Shown here in pieces: positions 9,191-17,478 of a stretch of 64,000 nt of DNA. Both the position numbers and the translations under genes were made by a program. The notes under the pieces were generated by a model that saw only the letters and a list, made by a program, of their open reading frames with translations, was not told the DNA's origin and made no database searches. Positions within the stretch are counted from its first letter, which is position 1. Each line of letters opens with the position of its first letter. Source of the stretch: Bacillota bacterium (GTDB lineage Bacteria; Bacillota; Clostridia; Clostridiales; Clostridiaceae); NCBI GenBank assembly GCA_023435985.1, contig JAEZKY010000021.1, positions 21,364-85,363 on the forward strand, written 5' to 3'.

Positions 9191-10507
9191 ATGAATATCA
9201 ATGGAAATCATGAAATTAATGAGGTTCAAGAGAAACCTACTAAAATCAGGTACTTTGTATTAGCTTTAATATTTATGAATATAGTAATAAACTACATGGA
9301 TCGTTCTAATATATCTGTAGCAGCATCACATATGTCAAAAGATTTACAATTGTCAACTGTTCAAATGGGATTAATATTTTCAGCATTTGGCTGGGTATAT
9401 GCAGCATTACAAATACCTAGTGGATATTTGGTCGATAAATTTAAACCACGTGCTGTATATGCCTGTAGCTTATTTATATGGTCACTGGCTACATTATTGC
9501 AAAGCCTTGTTGGTAGTTTTGGTTCATTATTAGGATTACGTTTATCTATAGGATGCTTTGAAGCACCAGTAATGCCAGCTAGCAATAAAGTTGCGTCGAG
9601 CTGGTTTCCAACAAATGAACGCGCATCTGCCATTGCAATATATTCATCAGCACAATTTGTTGGATTAGCGTTTGTAAGTCCATTGTTATTTATACTAGAA
9701 GATAAGTTCGGTTGGAAATTTTTATTTATACTAACAGGAGTAGTGGGCATAGCATGGTCTATAGTGTGGTATGCGTTATATAGAGATCCAAACAAAAGTA
9801 AACGTATAAATAATGCTGAATTAAATTATCTAAAAGATGGAGGGGCTATAATAGAGGCAGATGCAAGTTTAACTTCTGCCAAACCTAAAACACAATTTAA
9901 ATTTAGTGATTTAAAAATGATGTTTTCTAATAGAAAGTTGATAGGAATATATATTGGACAATTTACCATATCATCAACATTTTGGTTTTTCTTAACCTGG
10001 TTCCCAACTTATCTTGTAGAATATAGACATTTAAGTTTTATAAAATCTGGTTTTGTATCATCAGTACCATATTTAGCAGCGTTTTGCGGAGTTTTAGTTT
10101 CAGGCTTTGTATCAGATAATCTTATAAAAAGAGGAGTTTCTATGGGCGTGGCAAGAAAAACTCCGATAATAATAGGGTTATTATTAACAACTACGATAAT
10201 AGGAGCTAATTTTGTTGACAGTACTCCATTAATAGTAATGTTTATGGCTATAGCATTCTTTGGAAATGGACTAGCTACTATTACCTGGGTGTTTGTATCA
10301 TTATTAGCACCTAAAAATTTAGTGGGTTTAGCTGGTGGTGTATTTAATTGTACAGGAGCCTTATCCTCAATAGTAATTCCAATTGTTATTGGTATAATTG
10401 TATCAGGCGGAAACTTTACCCCAGCAATAGCATTGATAGGAATTTTAGCATTAATAGGTGCGTTGTCATATATATTTATTGTTGGAAAAATAGAAGAAGA
10501 AAACTAA
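9191..10507 (+). CDS. MFS transporter, anion:cation symporter (ACS) family
   Basis: Proton-coupled uptake of an organic anion such as a hexuronate, aldarate or tartrate-like compound. There are about 12 membrane segments. The ACS hallmark NYMDRSNISVAASHMSKD (helix 1) is followed by QMGLIFSAFGWVYAALQIPSGYL. The start follows AAGGAGGAAT. It is co-directional with and 37 bp behind the FAD oxidoreductase, so probably co-transcribed. The terminator at 10542-10578 ends the unit. Confidence 0.9.
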   Translation: MNINGNHEINEVQEKPTKIRYFVLALIFMNIVINYMDRSNISVAASHMSKDLQLSTVQMGLIFSAFGWVYAALQIPSGYLVDKFKPRAVYACSLFIWSLATLLQSLVGSFGSLLGLRLSIGCFEAPVMPASNKVASSWFPTNERASAIAIYSSAQFVGLAFVSPLLFILEDKFGWKFLFILTGVVGIAWSIVWYALYRDPNKSKRINNAELNYLKDGGAIIEADASLTSAKPKTQFKFSDLKMMFSNRKLIGIYIGQFTISSTFWFFLTWFPTYLVEYRHLSFIKSGFVSSVPYLAAFCGVLVSGFVSDNLIKRGVSMGVARKTPIIIGLLLTTTIIGANFVDSTPLIVMFMAIAFFGNGLATITWVFVSLLAPKNLVGLAGGVFNCTGALSSIVIPIVIGIIVSGGNFTPAIALIGILALIGALSYIFIVGKIEEEN

Positions 10508-10541
10508 ATTAAAAAACATATTTATAAAATTAACTCAAGAT

Positions 10542-10578
10542 AAAAGTTAATGCTTTAATATTATTGCATTAGCTTTTT
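10542..10578 (+). terminator. Terminator after the MFS gene
   Basis: AAAGTTAATGC (10542-10552) pairs with GCATTAGCTTT (10565-10575), and the T-run continues beyond. The remaining gap to the permease gene (10580-10860) is AT-rich, and I see no further firm structure in it. Confidence 0.82.
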
Positions 10579-10860
10579 TTATTATTATTTGTAGATTTGA
10601 GCGAAAATTTATATATATAAGTTCTAAATAATATGATTCATTCTTTATAGAGCTACTTGGTTAGTAATAACTGAACTGAGAGGTTAAATTAGATATTTAT
10701 GAACTAAGTTTTTTAGAACCTATATAATAAATACAATTTTAAATAACTTTATATTTAAATTGGCACATGTTATATCGATTTTGCGGAATAATATTCTAGA
10801 AGCTATTTAAAGCATTAGTAAACACGAAGTTTTAGATGCATAAAAGTGGAGGGAAATATT

Positions 10861-12333
10861 ATGAAGAAAAAATATAATGGATTATCTGCCTGGCAGATTA
10901 CAATGATGGCACTTGGAAGCATTATAGGAGGCTCATTTTTTCTTGGCTCATCTGTGGCTATAAATGCAGCAGGGCCTGCTATTATAATATCGTACATATT
11001 AGGAGGATTCATGGTGTATTTTATATTATACGCTTTATCGGAAATGACTGTGGCTAATCCTGATTCAGGATCTTTCAGAACTTTTGCAACCCAAGCTTTT
11101 GGACCAGGAATGGGATTTGTTGTAGGCTGGGTTTATTGGGTTGGAATGATACTTTCAATGTCTAGTGAGGCTACAGCTGTGTCCATTTTGTTACAGGAAT
11201 GGATTCCAAGCATATCAATAGCCATTGGTGGTACTATTATAATAATAGGTGTAACGTTGCTCAATCTTTTAGGGGCAGACAAATTAAGTAAGCTCACAAG
11301 TGGACTTTCTGCAATAAAATTAATAACTATAATTTCTTTCATAATTATATCATTATTATTAGTTACAGGAATAATTTCAGGAAGAGCAGCTGTTGGGGCA
11401 GGAGAATTAATGCGTGAGCCTCTAATACCAGGGGGAACAGGAGGCATTGCCGGAAGCATGCTCATAGTTGTTTTTGCTTATGCGGGGTTTGAAATAATTG
11501 GGCTCGCAGCTTCAGAAGCATATAATCCTAAGGAAACAATTCCTAAAGCAATTAATTATACGGTCATAACTCTTGTTGGTTTATATATACTTTATATTGC
11601 GGCATTACTACCATTAATTCCTACTTCAGAGCTTAATGAAGACATAAGTCCCATGGTAGCAGCACTTAATAGATGGGGAATTACATGGGTAGGTAATATT
11701 ATAAATTTGGTACTTATTACAGCTATACTTTCTGCATCTCTTGCATCTATGTTTGGAATCGCAAGAATGCTAAGATCTCTTGCAGATGAAGGAGATGCTC
11801 CGAAGTGGTTGAAAGATAAAGGAGATATTCCTTATAAGGCAATATTAGTTTCAGGTTTTTCTATGCTTTTAGGTTTAGGCTTTGGATTATTATTCCCTAG
11901 AATATACTTATTCTTAATAAGCTCTGGGGGATTTGCATTACTGTTTACCTATGCAGTAATTATGGCAACTCATATACGCTTCCGTAAAAGAAATGGATGT
12001 CCGCCAGATGGAAAGTGCCAAATGCCTGGGTATCCATATACATCTTGGATCGGTCTAATAAGTATGATAATTGTTATTTTTAGTATGCCTCTTATTCCTG
12101 ATCAGGCTCCAGCACTTATAGTGGGATTGCTAATGGTAGCATTTTTTTCATTAATTTATATGGGAATGAATTTCTTAAATAATTCGACTAAAAATGCATA
12201 TATGAAGATAAATAGCAGAAAATATAAGTCTAAGTTTTCAACAGAATTTTCGGAAGAGTTAATAGATGACAATCATGAAGAAAAGAGTAGCAAAACATGT
12301 AAAGAACAATGTGATACCTGCAATAAGAAGTAA
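10861..12333 (+). CDS. APC-superfamily amino acid permease
   Basis: Twelve-helix amino acid/polyamine/organocation transporter. The N-terminus has the APC helix-1 pattern (ALGSIIGGSFFLGS), and the region EIIGLAASEAYNPKETIPKAI is a family hallmark. I chose ATG 10861, which has GGAGGG seven nt upstream; an in-frame GTG at 10846 overlaps that ribosome binding site and is unlikely. The C-terminus ends in a hydrophilic tail with four cysteines (CKEQCDTC and a preceding C), unusual for this family and possibly metal- or redox-responsive. Substrate unknown. Confidence 0.88.
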   Translation: MKKKYNGLSAWQITMMALGSIIGGSFFLGSSVAINAAGPAIIISYILGGFMVYFILYALSEMTVANPDSGSFRTFATQAFGPGMGFVVGWVYWVGMILSMSSEATAVSILLQEWIPSISIAIGGTIIIIGVTLLNLLGADKLSKLTSGLSAIKLITIISFIIISLLLVTGIISGRAAVGAGELMREPLIPGGTGGIAGSMLIVVFAYAGFEIIGLAASEAYNPKETIPKAINYTVITLVGLYILYIAALLPLIPTSELNEDISPMVAALNRWGITWVGNIINLVLITAILSASLASMFGIARMLRSLADEGDAPKWLKDKGDIPYKAILVSGFSMLLGLGFGLLFPRIYLFLISSGGFALLFTYAVIMATHIRFRKRNGCPPDGKCQMPGYPYTSWIGLISMIIVIFSMPLIPDQAPALIVGLLMVAFFSLIYMGMNFLNNSTKNAYMKINSRKYKSKFSTEFSEELIDDNHEEKSSKTCKEQCDTCNKK

Positions 12334-12389
12334 TTTTAAATAAAACCTAAATTTAGAAAGTAATATATTTTTAAAATTATAAATGCTTA

Positions 12390-12498
12390 AAAATGGGACT
12401 GTCGAATTAAGAAAATCAGTCATAATACATTGTATTAAAATTTGAAAATCTAATTAAATGTATTGTAGTTTTTCTTCTTTGTATGATAGTCCAATTTT
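12390..12498. repeat. Large imperfect inverted repeat with GGACTGTC/GATAGTCC ends
   Basis: Two arms of about 50 nt are inverted copies of each other. Outer ends are GGACTGTC (12396-12403) and GATAGTCC (12485-12492), and inner parts AATACATT/AATGTATT also pair. It lies between convergent genes. It may serve as a bidirectional terminator, or be a MITE-like element or the remnant of one. Confidence 0.6.
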
Positions 12499-12567
12499 TC
12501 TTCCATAAGTAAGAAGTATATTAATTTTTAGAAAATAATATTATTGAAATATAGCAAAGTTTAAATT

Positions 12568-13257
12568 TTATCGTCTGCAGTAATATTGGAGCTTGTTCTC
12601 TCGCGTTGTACTTATAGAATACTCATATATTCGTTTATTAGTTAAATAACCTATGTTTTCAACTTGCATAACAACAGATTCATTAGGTAAATCTAGTAAG
12701 TTACTTTTATATTCATTTAATTTAACAGGACTCACAGTTCTAATACCATGGCTTATTTTATAATCATATTGAGATTCAATATAAGAAAGAAGACTTGCCT
12801 CACAATCTATAGCAGTAAGATTAGAAAATAGAGAATAAGGCATATAAATTTCTTCCATATGAATAGGACGTGAGTCTATATAGCGGACTCTCTTTATAAG
12901 CCAAACCTTCGAAGCTTGTTCTATTTGTAGCAATTCACTAAGTTTAGCCGAAGCTTTAGTTAATTCAAATTCTTTAACCTCTGATTTAATATTTTCTGAA
13001 TTAAAATAATCAGATAGAGAAGATAAAAAAAGAATACTATTATTATAATGAGTAATATCACTGACAAAGGTTGAACCATCATCAGTTTTAAATAAATATC
13101 CTCGCTCAATTAAGTGTCCAATTGCCTTCCTTACGGTGTGCCTATTACATTCATATTTTATTGCCAATTGTGTTTCAGAAGGAATACGAGAGGCTATTGC
13201 AATTTTTTCTGATGTAATCTTTTCTATTAAGTCATTAATAATATAATCGCTTTTCAA
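12568..13257 (-). CDS. GntR-family transcriptional regulator with UTRA domain
   Basis: An N-terminal winged helix (about residues 1-65, with RIPSETQLAIKYECNRHTVRKA) is followed by a C-terminal UTRA ligand-binding domain (about 85-229, with VWLIKRVRYIDSRPIHMEEIY). I chose the TTG at 13257 as start because GGAGG lies 6 nt upstream; the longer reading from ATG 13296 would add 13 hydrophobic residues before the ribosome binding site. The gene is divergent from the GH1 gene and is likely a repressor responding to a phosphorylated sugar. Confidence 0.88.
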   Translation of the reverse strand: MKSDYIINDLIEKITSEKIAIASRIPSETQLAIKYECNRHTVRKAIGHLIERGYLFKTDDGSTFVSDITHYNNSILFLSSLSDYFNSENIKSEVKEFELTKASAKLSELLQIEQASKVWLIKRVRYIDSRPIHMEEIYMPYSLFSNLTAIDCEASLLSYIESQYDYKISHGIRTVSPVKLNEYKSNLLDLPNESVVMQVENIGYLTNKRIYEYSISTTRENKLQYYCRR

Positions 13258-13317
13258 TTTTAACCTCCAAATAATAAGCTTAATAATTAAAAACATTATA
13301 ACATAGGTTCAAAACTT

Positions 13318-13330
13318 CTTGTATAGACAG
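13318..13330. promoter_or_regulatory. Candidate GntR/UTRA operator
   Basis: CTTGTATAGACAG is a near-palindrome resembling the TTGTATA-type operators of TreR-like UTRA regulators. It lies between the divergent GntR and GH1 genes. Minus-strand TATAAT at about 13285-13291 is a likely -10 element for the regulator, placing this site near its -35 region. Confidence 0.45.
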
Positions 13331-13404
13331 GTAATGAAAGTTGAATCTAGCGAGTTTACAATTAATATAAGACTTAGATTTTGTGAATAAGAGGAGGAAC
13401 TACT

Positions 13405-14775
13405 GTGAAGGAAGAAAAAGTTAAAATAATTCCAAGAGGATTTCTATGGGGAAGTGCAGTTACGTCATTTCAGAGTGAAGGAGCTTCAAAAGAAGGAGGC
13501 AAAGGAATTTCTATAGTTGATAGGAGAGAAATAAAAGAAGGTTTTTCTAATTGGGAAATAGCTGTTGATTTTTATCATAGGTATAAGGAAGATATTGCAT
13601 TATTTAAAGAATTGGGCATTAATAGTTATCGTACAAGCGTTTCGTGGACTAGAATCATTCCTGATGGCGAAGGTGAAGTAAATGAAGAAGGTTTAAAATT
13701 TTATCACGATTTATTTGATGAATTAATAGCTAATGGAATAGAGCCAGTTATTACTCTTTATCATTTTGACTTACCACAAGCTTTGGCTGAAAAATATAAT
13801 GGGTTTGCATCAAGAAAAGTTGTAGATTTGTTTGAAAGATATGTAAAAGTTGTATTTGAAAGTTTTAAAGATAAAGTTAAATATTGGATAACCTTTAATG
13901 AGCAGAATTTAGTACTTGTTCGTCCACAATTATGGGGTGTGACAATAACAAATGCAGTGGATAGAGAAGCATTATCTTATCAGGTATGTCACAATGTTTT
14001 TATAGCCCATGCTAAAGCTTCGAAGCTCTTACATGAAATAATTCCAGATGGTAAAATGGGTGGAATGGTTACTTATATGACAACATATCCAGCAACCTGT
14101 AAACCAGAGGATGCATTAGCAAATTTAAAATTTAAAGAATTTTTTAATGACTTATACTTTGATGTATTTACTTATGGAGAATATCCATCGTATGTAACAA
14201 GTGATTGGGAAAGGAAAAATATAAAGCCAGTATTTGAAGATGGGGATGTAGAGCTCTTAAAAGAAAATACAGTTGATTATTTGAGTTTCAGTTATTATCA
14301 AAGTACAATTGTAGAAAACTATGGAGAAGAAGATAATGATATTATGAAAGGCGTTAGTCCAAATCCATTATTAAAGAAAAATGAATGGGGATGGGCTGTT
14401 GACCCCATAGGTTTTAGAATAGCCTTAAAAGATATATATGCAAGATATAAAATGCCAATTTTTGTAACAGAAAATGGAGTCGGTGTAAAAGAGGAATTAA
14501 ATGAAAATAATACGGTAGAAGATGATTATAGAATAGAGTATCTAAAAGCACATATTGAGCAAATGAAGCTTGCAATGGAAGAAGGTGTAGATGTCATAGG
14601 CTATTTAACTTGGGGGTGTACTGATATTTTAAGCTCTCAAGGCGAAATGAAAAAAAGATATGGATTTATATTTGTCAATCGTGATGAAACTGATATGAGA
14701 GATTTAAAAAGATATAAGAAAAAAAGCTTTGAATGGTTTAAAAATATAATTGCCACAAATGGAGGAGGTTTATAG
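13405..14775 (+). CDS. Glycoside hydrolase family 1, probable 6-phospho-beta-glucosidase
   Basis: Cytoplasmic enzyme that hydrolyses (phospho-)beta-glucosides. The TIM-barrel GH1 motifs are present: acid/base glutamate in TFNEQN and nucleophile glutamate in FVTENGVG. The C-terminal stretch ILSSQGEMKKRYGFIFV contains the Ser, Lys and Tyr pattern that binds a 6-phosphate in phospho-beta-glycosidases. The GTG start follows GAGGAGG at 7 nt. Acid/base context NEQ rather than the usual NEP is a minor deviation. No beta-glucoside PTS lies in the window, so the supplying transporter is unknown. Confidence 0.88.
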   Translation: MKEEKVKIIPRGFLWGSAVTSFQSEGASKEGGKGISIVDRREIKEGFSNWEIAVDFYHRYKEDIALFKELGINSYRTSVSWTRIIPDGEGEVNEEGLKFYHDLFDELIANGIEPVITLYHFDLPQALAEKYNGFASRKVVDLFERYVKVVFESFKDKVKYWITFNEQNLVLVRPQLWGVTITNAVDREALSYQVCHNVFIAHAKASKLLHEIIPDGKMGGMVTYMTTYPATCKPEDALANLKFKEFFNDLYFDVFTYGEYPSYVTSDWERKNIKPVFEDGDVELLKENTVDYLSFSYYQSTIVENYGEEDNDIMKGVSPNPLLKKNEWGWAVDPIGFRIALKDIYARYKMPIFVTENGVGVKEELNENNTVEDDYRIEYLKAHIEQMKLAMEEGVDVIGYLTWGCTDILSSQGEMKKRYGFIFVNRDETDMRDLKRYKKKSFEWFKNIIATNGGGL

Positions 14776-14916
14776 GAATACGTATATAAATTCATAACTT
14801 GCAACATATATATTAAAGCAATGGATTGGATAGTGATGACTATATATAGTTCTTCATAAATAAACAACTCATAAATTTAGCTTATATATAATAATTGTCT
14901 ATATTAAGCAAAACTA

Positions 14917-15049
14917 GAAATAACATACATTTTTATTCCGCAGGACTTAAGAACTTTCAGCAGCTTAATTTCAAATGCCTGTTTTATAAAAATGTATGTT
15001 ATTTCAATAAGCTACCACATAAGTCTATGTTTAAAGCTGGATAACTATA
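14917..15049. repeat. Hairpin element with 20-bp perfect arms, part of a dispersed repeat
   Basis: The arms at 14917-14936 and 14986-15005 are perfect 20-bp inverted copies separated by 49 nt. The right part (14950-15049) resembles 23716-23815 behind hypD at roughly three-quarters identity, including a shared TAAGCTACCACATAA. The gap 14776-15057 holds no other recognisable feature. Confidence 0.7.
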
Positions 15050-15057
15050 GTTTTCTC

Positions 15058-15687
15058 TTAACGTATAAAATTAGTAGCAACTCTAGGTTCTTTTTCTGGC
15101 AATGAGATTCCAGCCTTTTTACCTGCTTCTATAGATTTTAGAAGCCATGCCATGTTTCTACCTAAAACTCTCATAGTTTGCATTCCCTCTAAATCCTGTT
15201 TTACTTCTTCAGGAGTATTTCCATGAACCATATTCCAGTATTGTGAAGATACAACTGGCATATTTGCGATGGTTAAATATTTATTTAATTGATCAAAAGC
15301 GGAAGTTGATCCACCACGACGGCAGCTTACGATTGCAGCACCAGGTTTTAATTGAAATATACTTCCGCCAGCAAAGAATACTCTGTCTAAAAATGATGTG
15401 ATTGCGCCAGATGGAGCTGCATAATGAACAGGCGAACCAAAGATAAAACCATCAGCCTCTTTAGCCTTTTCTAAAAAAGTATTTACAAAATCATCATTAA
15501 ACACACATTTACTATCCCCATTTCTATGACAGCCGCCACAAGCAGTGCAGCCACGTATAGGTTTATTTCCAAGATGGAAAATTTCTATTTCAATATTTTC
15601 CTTTTCTAATTCTTTAGTTATTTCACTCAAAGCAGTATAAGTACATCCTTGAGCTTTTGGACTACCATTAATAAGTAATACTTTCAT
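15058..15687 (-). CDS. Flavodoxin-fold iron-sulfur flavoprotein / NADPH-dependent FMN reductase family
   Basis: Cytoplasmic electron-transfer flavoprotein. The FMN phosphate loop is in LLINGSPKAQGCTYTAL (residues 4-20). A compact cysteine motif CX2CX2CX7C (C47, C50, C53, C61) matches the 4Fe-4S motif of Isf-type flavoproteins. I chose ATG 15687 because GAGGTGA precedes it; the longer reading frame adds 19 residues unlike the family. Partner and substrate are unknown. Confidence 0.82.
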   Translation of the reverse strand: MKVLLINGSPKAQGCTYTALSEITKELEKENIEIEIFHLGNKPIRGCTACGGCHRNGDSKCVFNDDFVNTFLEKAKEADGFIFGSPVHYAAPSGAITSFLDRVFFAGGSIFQLKPGAAIVSCRRGGSTSAFDQLNKYLTIANMPVVSSQYWNMVHGNTPEEVKQDLEGMQTMRVLGRNMAWLLKSIEAGKKAGISLPEKEPRVATNFIR

Positions 15688-16393
15688 TTCAGATCTCACC
15701 TCATTATAATTTAAGATTTTTAGGCACATGAAAATAAATAACAAGTCTAAAGTTGCCGTGAATATTTTTCATCAGACAAGGAAATAAATTGCTCTTGTAG
15801 TAAGTCTATTAAGTCAATTTACTGATGAGCAAATAAGTGAAGGTCCAAATATCTTTGATTTTGCTACTTGAACTTAGTTAATTCATTTATGAGTTAACAT
15901 CCATATAAAAATGATTTTGTGTGAATCGGTTAAGTAGACATCTCAAATCTATGACTTGATGATGGTCGCTTATTCTGAGAATACTCAGGGAGTATATCCG
16001 AGTCGAGCTTCATTTATGACGGAAAATAGAACGGCAAATTGACTTGGTGTTTATTTGATTTTGCCTTAAATTCTTGTTATTACTAATATACAGTAATCCA
16101 ATAGAAAAAGATAGAGTTTTAAAAAGGTATAATCGTTACATTAAAAAATTATTTGTTCTTGAAATATGGAGGAAATTTATTTAAAAAAATTTAAAATATG
16201 TTTTCTCAGCAAATTTTAAGCAAACTCTAATGCTTTATTAAGGTTTGATTTATATAATTGAATTTATAGTGCTGGATTTTTATGGAGATAAATCAATAAA
16301 AATGGAATATACGGGTTAAGATTCAAAGAAATACAAATGTCATAAAATAATGAATGATAGTGTATAAAAATATCAAAAAAGAGGAGTGTTACT
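15688..16393. other. Intergenic region upstream of the hydrogenase locus with repeat remnants
   Basis: This 706-bp gap holds a single arm of a TTAGGCACATGAAAA hairpin (about 15716-15734; the complete hairpin occurs at 30286-30338) and the dispersed repeat at 15931-16010. A possible extended -10 (GGTATAAT, 16126-16133) precedes the hydrogenase gene, but I see no convincing -35. No protein gene of usual length is supported here. Confidence 0.5.
15931..16010. repeat. Dispersed repeat, copy 1 (hydrogenase-flanking)
   Basis: About 80 bp resembling 23558-23638, with a shared core TTGATGATGGTCGCTTA followed by TCTG, ACTCAG and GAGTCGAG blocks. The two copies lie upstream of the hydrogenase small subunit gene and directly after hypD. 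The unit looks like a low-level dispersed extragenic repeat. Confidence 0.7.
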
Positions 16394-17374
16394 ATGAAAA
16401 TTAGCAGAAGAGACTTTCTAAAATGGTCTATAGTTGCAGCAGCAGCTCTAAAAATTGATTTTGATATGGATAGAGTAAATACAGTGCTTGCAGCAGATAC
16501 AGATCCACCTATTATATGGTTAAATGGAGCAGGATGCTCAGGATGTACAATATCAACTCTTAATGTTACAAATCCTACAACTATTGATGATGTACTTCTA
16601 AACAAGATAAGCATAAAGTATGATGCTACTCTTATGACAGCATCAGGAGATTTAGCAATGCAGAGTCTTGATGAATGTGCCAATAACTATAATGGTCAGT
16701 TTATACTTGTAATTGAAGGTGCAATACCAACAGGTAACAGTGGAAACTACTGTATAATTGGTGAGCAAAATGGAGTGCCATTAACAATGCAACAGGCAAT
16801 ACTTAAGTATGGTCCTATGGCAAAATATATAGTTGCTGTAGGAACTTGCGCGTCCTTTGGTGGAGTATCAGCTACAAGCACTAATACAACTTGTGAGCCA
16901 GTGGCAACAATATTAAGTGGAAAAACAGCTAATCCTATAATAAATCTTTCAGGATGTCCAGTTCATCCAACTGTTATGGTACAAACATTACTTGATCTTA
17001 TTTTAACTGGAATGCCAGCTTTAGATTCTAACAATAGACCAACTAAATATTATGGGGTTACAGTTCATCATCAATGTCCAAGAAGACCAGAAACTAAGGT
17101 AAATAAGCCAGGTGTATTTGGATGTTATGAGAAGATAGGGTGTAAGGGACCTCAATGTGATAATGTATGTCCTAGTATGAAATGGAATAATGGAGTTAAT
17201 TTTTGTGTTACCTCAAATTATCCATGTATAGGTTGTGCAAATCCAACTTTTCCTACAAATCCATTGATTTCTCCACAAGCAATAGAAGAAGGAGATGACA
17301 AAAAAGGAAAGGGTAAAAAAGAAAGTAACCAAAACAATGAGGTAGATACTGTTTCTAGTGCTACAAGAAGATAA
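16394..17374 (+). CDS. [NiFe] hydrogenase small subunit, Tat-exported
   Basis: Fe-S electron-transfer subunit of an extracytoplasmic uptake-type hydrogenase. A twin-arginine signal (SRRDFLKW, residues 4-11, then a short hydrophobic stretch) precedes the mature part. Proximal-cluster cysteines C48 and C51 (GAGCSGC) are followed by further ligands in VGTCASFGG and LSGCPVHP, and distal and medial cluster ligands in HHQCPRR, GCYEKIGCKGPQC and YPCIGCANP. Unlike many HyaA/HupS proteins there is no C-terminal transmembrane anchor. It ends instead in a lysine-rich linker and VDTVSSATRR, which resembles the ApbE flavinylation motif (candidate Thr324). The large subunit follows 104 bp later. Confidence 0.93.
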   Translation: MKISRRDFLKWSIVAAAALKIDFDMDRVNTVLAADTDPPIIWLNGAGCSGCTISTLNVTNPTTIDDVLLNKISIKYDATLMTASGDLAMQSLDECANNYNGQFILVIEGAIPTGNSGNYCIIGEQNGVPLTMQQAILKYGPMAKYIVAVGTCASFGGVSATSTNTTCEPVATILSGKTANPIINLSGCPVHPTVMVQTLLDLILTGMPALDSNNRPTKYYGVTVHHQCPRRPETKVNKPGVFGCYEKIGCKGPQCDNVCPSMKWNNGVNFCVTSNYPCIGCANPTFPTNPLISPQAIEEGDDKKGKGKKESNQNNEVDTVSSATRR

Positions 17375-17478
17375 CCGAAAATAGTTCAATCAAAGTTGAT
17401 AGGTTAACCAACTTAAAGAAACTATTGTCTGTAAACTAGTTATAAATTTAGTAATTTAGTACGAAAGGGATGATATAA

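Noticed and set aside
10846..10860. GTG start for the APC permease
   Set aside because: It overlaps the GGAGGG that serves ATG 10861.
16165..16218. 17-codon leader-peptide-like ORF (ATGGAGGAA) upstream of the hydrogenase
   Set aside because: No associated attenuator structure, and the AT-rich setting makes a short ORF likely by chance.
16264..16683. 139-codon minus-strand ORF over the hydrogenase signal-peptide region
   Set aside because: It lies opposite the clear small-subunit coding sequence, has no recognisable domain and no ribosome binding site.
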